Positions 1 to 5,243 of a DNA stretch of 6,668 nt are shown here, in pieces. The position numbers and the translations under genes are program-made. The notes below the pieces were generated by a model that had not been told where the DNA came from, made no database searches, and saw only the letters and a list, made by a program, of their open reading frames with translations. Source of the stretch: JBNAVY01 sp049700195 (GTDB lineage: Bacteria; Bacillota; Thermoanaerobacteria; Thermoanaerobacterales; Thermoanaerobacteraceae); NCBI GenBank assembly GCA_049700195.1, contig JBNAVY010000073.1, positions 1 through 6,668 on the forward strand. The letters are read 5' to 3'. Position 1 is the stretch's first letter, and every line of letters starts with the position of its first letter.

Positions 1-41
1 ATTAATTCAAATATGGATTAAAAATTCATATTTGAATTAAT
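1..41. repeat. Long inverted repeat / hairpin in the leader
   Basis: Positions 1-15 and 27-41 are perfect reverse complements (15 bp). Pairing continues inward through one G-T wobble (16/26) and three more A-T pairs (17-19 with 23-25), leaving a three-base AAA loop. The whole 41 nt is therefore one near-perfect stem. It starts at the first base of the window, so it may extend further upstream. It is AT-rich and no clean T-tract follows, so it is not a textbook intrinsic terminator. It could end the preceding gene in either direction or be a regulator site. The structure is seen directly; the function is unknown. Confidence 0.7.
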
Positions 42-99
42 CGATTTACTTACAAGAAAAAGAATTATATTTTTACTAAGTCATTTTTGCATTAAAACT

Positions 100-128
100 T
101 TATCTTAAATAAATAATTTTGTTAAAAT
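100..128 (+). promoter_or_regulatory. Weak candidate sigma-A type promoter
   Basis: TTATCT (100-105) and TAAAAT (123-128) are separated by 17 bases and loosely match the -35 and -10 hexamers (about 3/6 and 5/6). A second possible pair, TTGCAT (87-92) and AATAAT (112-117), has a long 19-base spacer. In DNA this AT-rich such matches are common. The main support is position: this is the only non-coding stretch of any length before the gene cluster, so transcription from inside the window would have to start here. The first -10 candidate overlaps the palindrome at 122-142. Confidence 0.25.
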
Positions 129-142
129 AAAGTTTATTTTAA
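122..142. promoter_or_regulatory. Compact AT palindrome, candidate operator
   Basis: TTAAAATAAA (122-131) and TTTATTTTAA (133-142) are perfect 10-bp reverse complements around a single G at 132. A near-symmetric 21-bp site with almost no spacer suits a dimeric repressor or activator better than an RNA hairpin, because the loop would be too tight. It lies 68 bp before the aminotransferase start and overlaps the better -10 candidate, so binding could block transcription. No regulator gene lies in the window. AT-rich composition makes chance palindromes more likely, which lowers confidence. Confidence 0.35.
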
Positions 143-194
143 AGCAATGGAACACTTTTTGCTTAATACAACTATAGAAAATAATTATTTTACT

Positions 195-202
195 AAAGGA
201 GA
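195..202 (+). promoter_or_regulatory. Ribosome binding site deciding the aminotransferase start
   Basis: AAAGGAGA lies seven bases before ATG at 210. The earlier in-frame ATG at 147 has no comparable site upstream of it. The 21 residues between the two starts do not resemble the start of class-III aminotransferases. The start at 210 is therefore preferred. Confidence 0.85.
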
Positions 203-209
203 AAAAGTA

Positions 210-1559
210 ATGAATTTAGAATTAGTTGAAGAACCAAAGATAGTTACGGAACTTCCTGGACCAAAGGCTAAAAATTTATTGGAGCAAAGAAACAACAATG
301 TCCCGGTTGGTGTCTCACAACTTACATCAACATTTATAGAAAAAGCTCAAGGTGCAATAATTGAAGATGTCGACGGTAATATTTTTTTAGATTTTGCTGG
401 TGGAATTGGTGTTATGAATATTGGTCACAGTGATCCTGAAGTAATATCTGCCGTTAAAGAACAAGCTGAAAAATACTTTCACACATGTTCAATGGTGGTT
501 AATTACGAGCCATATATTAAATTAGCTGAAAAACTAAATGAAATAACTCCAGGAAATTTTAAGAAAAAAACATTTTTTGTAAACAGTGGCGCAGAAGCTG
601 TAGAAAACGCTATAAAAATAGCTCGCAAATATACAGGTAGAACAGAAATAGTGGCTTTCAATGGTGCATTCCACGGCAGGACGTTAATGACAATGACGCT
701 AACAAGTAAAGTAAAGCCATACAAGTTTGGTTTTGGACCTTTTGCCCCAGGTGTTCATAGAATGTATTATCCATATTGCTATAGATGTCCTTTAGGGCTA
801 GAAAAAAGTACGTGTAGCATGCAATGTGTAAAATTGTTTGATGATTTTTTTATAGAAGAAATTGCTCCAGAAGAGATAGCAGCCATTATTATAGAGCCAG
901 TACTAGGTGAAAGTGGCTTTATCATTCCACCAGATGAATATATCATACAACTTAGATCTATATGCGATAAATATGGAATAGTGCTAATAGCCGATGAAAT
1001 TCAAAGTGGATTTTGCAGAACAGGCAAAATGTTTGCTAGCCAGTATTGGAACGTTTATCCTGATATTATTACCACAGCTAAATCAATGGGTAGCGGGCTA
1101 CCAATAGCTGGTATAACAGGAAAGGCGGAAATTATGGATGCTACGCATAGCGGAGGGTTAGGAGGAACTTTTGGCGGCAATCCCCTCGCTTGTGTTGCGG
1201 GATTGAAAGTTATAGAGATTATGCAAAGAAATAACTTTTGCGATAAAGCAAATTTTATAGGAAAAACTTGCATGGAAAAGCTAAATAAGATGAAAGAAAA
1301 ATACCAAATTATAGGTGACGTAAGAGGCCGTGGAGCAATGATAGCTATGGAATTAGTAAAAGACAGAAAAACAAAAGAGCCAGCAAAAGAAGAAACAACA
1401 AAAATTATTAATGAATGCTGGAAAAATGGATTGTTGCTTTTAAGTGCTGGAACAAGGGGTAATGTGATTAGATTTTTGATGCCGTTAGTAATAACAGAAA
1501 AGCAGTTAATAAATGGACTAGAGATATTGGATAAAGCGGTAGAAAATGTAATACAATAA
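210..1559 (+). CDS. gabT: Class-III PLP aminotransferase, 4-aminobutyrate aminotransferase type
   Basis: This predicted cytoplasmic PLP enzyme should move the terminal amino group of an omega-amino acid (4-aminobutyrate, 5-aminovalerate or similar) to a 2-oxo acid, giving a semialdehyde. The 449-residue product matches the family length. Visible motifs, numbered from the start at 210, are NSGAEAVE (125-132, phosphate binding), FHGRT (154-158), the IIEPV segment around E229, IADEIQSG (D262 for the pyridine nitrogen, Q265), and TTAKSMGSGLP with the Schiff-base lysine K291. All key residues are present. Four cysteines (190, 193, 202, 206) form a C-x2-C-x8-C-x3-C cluster after YPY. The next gene's AAGGAGG overlaps this stop codon, so the two are translated as an operon. 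Exact substrate preference cannot be read from sequence; ornithine or acetylornithine aminotransferase is less likely given the GABA-type motifs and the aldehyde dehydrogenase downstream. Confidence 0.9.
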   Translation: MNLELVEEPKIVTELPGPKAKNLLEQRNNNVPVGVSQLTSTFIEKAQGAIIEDVDGNIFLDFAGGIGVMNIGHSDPEVISAVKEQAEKYFHTCSMVVNYEPYIKLAEKLNEITPGNFKKKTFFVNSGAEAVENAIKIARKYTGRTEIVAFNGAFHGRTLMTMTLTSKVKPYKFGFGPFAPGVHRMYYPYCYRCPLGLEKSTCSMQCVKLFDDFFIEEIAPEEIAAIIIEPVLGESGFIIPPDEYIIQLRSICDKYGIVLIADEIQSGFCRTGKMFASQYWNVYPDIITTAKSMGSGLPIAGITGKAEIMDATHSGGLGGTFGGNPLACVAGLKVIEIMQRNNFCDKANFIGKTCMEKLNKMKEKYQIIGDVRGRGAMIAMELVKDRKTKEPAKEETTKIINECWKNGLLLLSAGTRGNVIRFLMPLVITEKQLINGLEILDKAVENVIQ

Positions 1560-1568
1560 GGAGGAACT

Positions 1569-2315
1569 ATGTTTGTTGATATCAATGTTGATATGGGTGA
1601 AGGTTTTGGTTTATACAAAGTAGCAAATGATGAAGAATTTATGCCTTATATTTCAAGTGCAAATATTGCTTGTGGATTTCATGCTGGAGACCCAGTGATT
1701 ATGGATAACACCATAAAACTTGCTATTGAGCATAATGTAAGTATTGGAGCGCATCCAGGATTTAACGACAAACAAGGTTTTGGCAGAAGAGAAATAATAA
1801 TGTCTGAAAGAGAATTATATTGTGATCTAGTATATCAAATTGGTGCATTGAAAACTTTCGTTGAAAAAAATGGAGGAAAATTACACCATATAAAACCTCA
1901 TGGAAAATTATACGGAATGGCTCACAAAGATAATAATGTAGCAAAAGTTATTTGTCAAGTAATTTTAGATTTAGATAAAAATGTGTATTTATATTGCATG
2001 AAATACGGCATATTAGCGAATATTGCAAATTCTTTAGGTATTAGAACTATTTTTGAATTATATGCTGATTTAGATTATGATAAATATGGAAATCTCATTA
2101 TTACAAAGGAACATTCAGAAAAAAATCCAAAAGAAGTTTCAACAAAGGTTATAAAAATGTTAACGCAAAAAAAAGTGACTTCAATTGATGGGGTTGATAT
2201 TGATATAGAAGGAACTTCTATTTGTATACACTCAGATACTCCAAATTCATTATCTCTTCTCAAATCCTTAAGAAATCAATTAGAATCAGAAGGATATATA
2301 ATAAAATCACCATAA
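1569..2315 (+). CDS. pxpA: LamB/YcsF family protein, PxpA-like (5-oxoprolinase subunit A type)
   Basis: In E. coli, PxpA works with PxpB and PxpC in ATP-dependent opening of the 5-oxoproline lactam. This 248-residue product matches the family length and carries its N-terminal hallmarks: DINVDMGEGFG (4-14), ANIACGFHAGDP (31-42), IGAHPGFND followed by GFGRR (59-74), and HIKPHGKLYG (107-116). These polar and histidine-rich loops form the putative metal-binding active site. The C-terminal half is unusual. The usual FADR-x-Y segment reads YADLDY (165-170), losing the arginine; the usual LVPR reads LIITK; and the usual HGD reads HSD (221-223). The start is fixed by AAGGAGG at 1558-1564. The family is certain. 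Because of these changes and the urea-carboxylase-like neighbours, the substrate may be a ring other than 5-oxoproline, such as another lactam; that is inference. Confidence 0.88.
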   Translation: MFVDINVDMGEGFGLYKVANDEEFMPYISSANIACGFHAGDPVIMDNTIKLAIEHNVSIGAHPGFNDKQGFGRREIIMSERELYCDLVYQIGALKTFVEKNGGKLHHIKPHGKLYGMAHKDNNVAKVICQVILDLDKNVYLYCMKYGILANIANSLGIRTIFELYADLDYDKYGNLIITKEHSEKNPKEVSTKVIKMLTQKKVTSIDGVDIDIEGTSICIHSDTPNSLSLLKSLRNQLESEGYIIKSP

Positions 2316-2323
2316 CAAAACAT

Positions 2324-2329
2324 AGGAGG
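2324..2329 (+). promoter_or_regulatory. Ribosome binding site deciding the KipI-like start
   Basis: A perfect AGGAGG sits six bases before ATG at 2336. The reading frame is open upstream to an ATG at 2222, but that start lies inside pxpA and would add 38 residues unlike the family. The start at 2336 is chosen. Confidence 0.9.
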
Positions 2330-2335
2330 TATTGT

Positions 2336-3319
2336 ATGAACAACAAATACAATGTTGTTTTGGACTCTTTACCAGCAACAGAAAATCGTTTGGAGGTACT
2401 CTTTAGACAGGCAGGAGACGGATTTTTACAAGTGGAATATGGTAGAACACAAAGAGCTAATTTGCTTGATTCATTTAGAATTCAAACTATTGACAGAAAA
2501 ATAAGAGAAAATCCACCTCCTGGTCTTATTGAAACTTTGCCAGGTATTCGTACAAACATGTTACATTTCGATCCTCTTAAAATTAGTATTGAAGAACTTA
2601 TTGAAATTGTAAAAAAATATGAAAATGAAGTTACTGATATTAAAGATGTTACTATATTTTCAAGACTTATACATCTTCCTATAGCTTTTGAAGATAGTGA
2701 AACTAAAAAAGCAGTAGAAAAATATGTCAAAGAAATTAGGCCAGATGCACCAAATGTTATAAATGGCTATAATCTAGAATATATAGCACTATGTAACGGA
2801 GTAACTAGTGCAGAGGTTAAACAAATGATTTGTAGCACAGAATGGTATAATAGTGGTGGTGGATTCTGGCCAGGAGGAGCTTTTTTGTGGCCGATGGATC
2901 CAAGATGTGCTTTAGTTGTACCAAAGTATAATCCACCTCGAACATGGACTCCAGAAGGGGCTGTAGGTATTGGTGGTCCATGTGTATTTACTTATACAAC
3001 ACCAACAGGTGGAGGATATCAATTATTTGGAAGAACTATACCAACTTTTCAATTTTCCCAAAAACACCCAATGTTTAAAAATTCTCCATTTTTATACCAA
3101 AATGCTGATAGAGTAAAATTTCACGAAGTTCAAGAAAAAGAAGTGCTTGAGATTTTTCAGCATGTTCATGACAAAACTGACTATGTATATGAAATAGAAG
3201 AAGGAAGTGTAAATGTTAGAAAATATATAGAGTTTATTTCAAGTGAAGAAGTCCAAAAAGGCGTTAAAGCATTAAAAGAAAAACAGGCCGAAGGTATAAA
3301 AAAAGCGCCTAGATTGTAA
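2336..3319 (+). CDS. Carboxyltransferase subunit, AHS1/KipI (PxpB-type) family, urea carboxylase-like
   Basis: This 327-residue protein corresponds to the AHS1/KipI half of the urea carboxylase carboxyltransferase, which transfers CO2 from carboxybiotin to the substrate nitrogen. It is about 100 residues longer than E. coli PxpB. The N-terminal part has FRQAGDGFLQVEYG (23-36) and LPGIRTNMLHFDP (68-80). The core has MDPR (187-190), KYNPPRTWTPEGAVGIGGP (197-215) and GGGYQLFGRT (225-234). All of these follow the urea carboxylase pattern as I know it (MDPR...KYNPARTWTPENAVGIGG...GGYQFVGRT). The tail (about 265-327) keeps the acidic YEIEEG and the helical EKQAEG region that in urea carboxylase leads into the biotinyl domain; here it ends free because the domain is a separate gene. 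Generic annotation would call it 5-oxoprolinase subunit PxpB or allophanate hydrolase subunit 1. It should act with the next gene, 24 nt downstream. Confidence 0.88.
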   Translation: MNNKYNVVLDSLPATENRLEVLFRQAGDGFLQVEYGRTQRANLLDSFRIQTIDRKIRENPPPGLIETLPGIRTNMLHFDPLKISIEELIEIVKKYENEVTDIKDVTIFSRLIHLPIAFEDSETKKAVEKYVKEIRPDAPNVINGYNLEYIALCNGVTSAEVKQMICSTEWYNSGGGFWPGGAFLWPMDPRCALVVPKYNPPRTWTPEGAVGIGGPCVFTYTTPTGGGYQLFGRTIPTFQFSQKHPMFKNSPFLYQNADRVKFHEVQEKEVLEIFQHVHDKTDYVYEIEEGSVNVRKYIEFISSEEVQKGVKALKEKQAEGIKKAPRL

Positions 3320-3343
3320 ATATGTAAATTAGGGAGGTAAAAA

Positions 3344-4333
3344 ATGATAGTCGTTAAAAAAGCAGGAATAGAAACATTAGTAGAAGATTTTCCTGGAAGG
3401 CTTGGACTTTTAAGTAAAGGAATGTCAACTTCGGGTGGAATGGATAATTTATCTTTAAGATTAGCGAATTTGATAGTTGGTAATTCAATCACTGATGCAA
3501 CTTTGGAAATAACTGGTGGATATTTTGAAGCTGAATTTTTAGAAGAGGCTGTAATAGCTATAACAGGAGCTGATATGCAACCCACTATCAACGGAAGTGC
3601 GATTCCAATGTGGGAAGCTTTTTATGTTAAAAAAGGAGATGTTTTAAAAATGTCAGTATTTAAAGACTGTGGATTTAGGTCATACATTGGAATTGCTGGA
3701 GGAATCGATGTTCCAATATATCTTGGAAGTAGATCTACTTGTGTTTTTGGAAGTTATGGTGGATTTGATGGTAGACCATTAAAAGAAAATGATATAATAA
3801 AAATAGGTAAGCCTTTAAAAAAAATAAGTGAATTGGGTAGGAGGAAATTAAAGAAAAATTTAATACCAACTTATAACCATGTTTGGGAAATTAAAGCTAT
3901 ACCCGGTCCAAACACAACTCCTGACTATGTAACTCAAAAAGGTATGGATTATCTTTTTGGAGAAGAACATAAAGTTCAGCATACTTCTAATAGATCTGCA
4001 TACAGACTTGAAGATGTGCCATCATATTTTTTTGCTAGGGAAGATGGCGGAGAAGGCGGAAGTCACCCTTCTAATATAATAGATCATGGTTATGCTGTTC
4101 CTGGTACATTAAACGTTTGTGGTAATACTCCGATAATTTTATGCGTAGATGGACCAACACTAGGTGGATATATAAATACCTTGCAAGTAATTTATGCTGA
4201 ACTTTGGAAAGTAGGCCAAGCGATCCCATTAAAAGATAAAATAAAATTCATCTATTGTACTCAAGCTGAAGCTATCGAATTAAGAAAGCAACAGGCAGAA
4301 TTATTTAGTGAGAATTCGATTGAGTTAAATTAA
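3344..4333 (+). CDS. Carboxyltransferase subunit, AHS2/KipA (PxpC-type) family, urea carboxylase-like
   Basis: This 329-residue protein is the AHS2/KipA partner of the preceding subunit. Together they should form the carboxyltransferase active site that takes CO2 from biotin. Visible blocks are VEDFPGRLGLLSKG (13-26), SGGMDNLSLRLANLIVGN (30-47), AITGADM (72-78), GIAGGIDVPIYLGSRST (116-132), HTSNRSAYRL (213-222), DGGEGGSHPSNIIDHGYAVPG (234-254) and DGPTLGGY (269-276). The DGGE-x-G-x-HPSNI and DGP-x-LGGY blocks are hallmarks of urea carboxylase; E. coli PxpC has different residues at those places. The start at 3344 follows AGGGAGG (3331-3337). There is no membrane segment, so it should be cytoplasmic. 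Automated labels such as 5-oxoprolinase subunit C or allophanate hydrolase subunit 2 describe the same family. The substrate is not determined. Confidence 0.88.
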   Translation: MIVVKKAGIETLVEDFPGRLGLLSKGMSTSGGMDNLSLRLANLIVGNSITDATLEITGGYFEAEFLEEAVIAITGADMQPTINGSAIPMWEAFYVKKGDVLKMSVFKDCGFRSYIGIAGGIDVPIYLGSRSTCVFGSYGGFDGRPLKENDIIKIGKPLKKISELGRRKLKKNLIPTYNHVWEIKAIPGPNTTPDYVTQKGMDYLFGEEHKVQHTSNRSAYRLEDVPSYFFAREDGGEGGSHPSNIIDHGYAVPGTLNVCGNTPIILCVDGPTLGGYINTLQVIYAELWKVGQAIPLKDKIKFIYCTQAEAIELRKQQAELFSENSIELN

Positions 4334-4352
4334 AATAAAGGAGGATATAAAT

Positions 4353-4571
4353 ATGGAATATGTAGTTAAAGCACCAATGGTTGGATTGGTTGCAAGAGTT
4401 GTAGTAAAAGAAGGAGAATTTGTTAACGAAAATCAAGAAGTTGCGGTTATTAACTCAATGAAAACTGAAATAAGTGTCAAAACTGAAAAATCTGGGACTG
4501 TAAAAAAAATTTTAGTTAAAGAATGGGACGAAATGCAAGTAGGAGATTCAATGATAGTTCTAGAAACATAA
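4353..4571 (+). CDS. Stand-alone biotin carboxyl carrier protein (biotinyl domain)
   Basis: This 72-residue protein is almost nothing but a biotinyl/lipoyl domain. It has APMVGLVARVVVKEGEFV (7-24, first hammerhead half), the SMKTE turn with the predicted biotinylated lysine K37, and the mirrored half SGTVKKILVKEWDEMQVGD (47-65). It lacks the proline/alanine-rich N-terminal extension of the roughly 150-residue AccB of acetyl-CoA carboxylase. M-K-T replaces the more common M-K-M at the modification site, which is tolerated in the family. It should carry CO2 from the biotin carboxylase encoded downstream to the two carboxyltransferase subunits encoded upstream. AAAGGAGGA (4337-4345) gives a strong start. 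A lipoyl carrier (usually DKA or DKV) is excluded by MKT. No biotin ligase gene is visible here. Confidence 0.93.
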   Translation: MEYVVKAPMVGLVARVVVKEGEFVNENQEVAVINSMKTEISVKTEKSGTVKKILVKEWDEMQVGDSMIVLET

Positions 4572-4604
4572 AATATAAAATAATTGAGTTAACGTTCAAA
4601 AAGT

Positions 4605-4621
4605 GGAGGTAAGAATATGTG
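4605..4621 (+). promoter_or_regulatory. RBS with overlapping ATG-TGA start-stop and GTG start
   Basis: GGAGG (4605-4609) is followed seven bases later by ATG (4617-4619), which runs straight into TGA (4620-4622). The transporter frame instead opens at GTG (4619-4621), which shares its G with that ATG and lies nine bases from the ribosome site. A ribosome choosing ATG would stop at once. The arrangement could dampen transporter synthesis, or could mark a small sequence error. Confidence 0.6.
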
Positions 4622-5224
4622 AGCGAAGTAGAAGGTCAAATTTTAAACGTGAAAGTTATCTATGGTGATGCTGCACCTGCTGGTTGGATTGCATATTCTA
4701 TTGCCACGTGGATGGCATGGGCCTCATTATGTGGCTTTGTGACTCCTAAAGCTTATTTATTGATGTCTGCTGTTTCATTGGCTTGTACAATTCCTTACTT
4801 AGTAGCTGGTTTTAGTGAGTTAAAAGTTGGAAATATCTCTGGTGGTAGCACATGGATATATTTTGGAGCTTTTTTTGCTTTTGCATCATCTTTAATGTAT
4901 GCAATCGGATATTTCGCATCTATATATCATTGGGAGTTAGACTATAGGATTCTAGGCTTTGAGTGGATAATTCTCGCTTTAGTTTTAGTTTTTACAACAC
5001 CTGTTTTTTTAAAATTTTCCCCCTTAACCGCATCTATATCAATAATTGGAGCAGATGTAGGTTTATTAACGTTAGCCTTAATATATTGGAATATTGGTAG
5101 TTTATCCTTTATTAGTGGCTGGGCATTTTTTATAGCAGGATTATTTGGAATTTTAATGGCTATAGGTGGCATTTTAAATAGTGCTGGAATAAATTTTCCC
5201 CTTGGTAAGCCAATTTTAAAGTAA
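4619..5224 (+). CDS. GPR1/FUN34/YaaH (AceTr, SatP-like) family membrane transporter
   Basis: This is a 201-residue integral membrane protein with six hydrophobic segments at about 19-40, 44-65, 78-99, 113-131, 136-157 and 162-186. Family marks are GDAAPAGW (16-23), in place of the usual NPAPLGL; ELKVGN (67-72), in place of EYKKGN; and a last helix and tail reading GW...LN-x-x-G...LPxGKP, close to the end of E. coli SatP (YaaH). Known members carry acetate, succinate or ammonium as proton-linked transporters or channels. Here it may import the pathway substrate or release an acid or ammonium; that is inference. It begins at GTG and lies between the carrier and biotin carboxylase genes, 47 nt after the former and 19 nt before the latter. 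The AmiS/UreI urea-channel family, a tempting alternative given the neighbours, fits the motifs less well. Confidence 0.85.
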   Translation: MSEVEGQILNVKVIYGDAAPAGWIAYSIATWMAWASLCGFVTPKAYLLMSAVSLACTIPYLVAGFSELKVGNISGGSTWIYFGAFFAFASSLMYAIGYFASIYHWELDYRILGFEWIILALVLVFTTPVFLKFSPLTASISIIGADVGLLTLALIYWNIGSLSFISGWAFFIAGLFGILMAIGGILNSAGINFPLGKPILK

Positions 5225-5243
5225 AATTTTTGGAAGGTATACT

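Noticed and set aside
75..92. Sigma-54 promoter around TTTTTGCAT
   Set aside because: The TTGCA half is present, but the required GG of the -24 element is absent at the right distance.
95..135. Second inverted repeat AAACTTTAT (95-103) with ATAAAGTTT (127-135)
   Set aside because: Perfect 9-bp arms, but 23 bases apart, AT-only except one pair, and overlapping the better palindrome at 122-142; chance is likely in this composition.
147..209. Aminotransferase starting at the upstream ATG at 147
   Set aside because: No ribosome binding site precedes it, the extra 21 residues do not resemble family members, and the ATG at 210 has a well-placed AAAGGAGA.
1055..1618. Long open frame on the minus strand (187 codons) opposite the aminotransferase, and shorter ones elsewhere
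   Set aside because: They lie opposite strongly supported genes, have low-complexity serine/isoleucine/proline-rich translations with no recognisable motif, and reflect the codon pattern of the plus-strand genes.
2222..2335. KipI-like gene starting inside pxpA
   Set aside because: The added residues are a shadow of pxpA in another frame, and ATG 2336 has a perfect AGGAGG.
4619..5224. AmiS/UreI urea or amide channel
   Set aside because: Attractive because of the urea-carboxylase-like neighbours and six helices, but the APAGW, ELKVGN and C-terminal GW...LN...LPxGKP patterns match the SatP/YaaH family instead.
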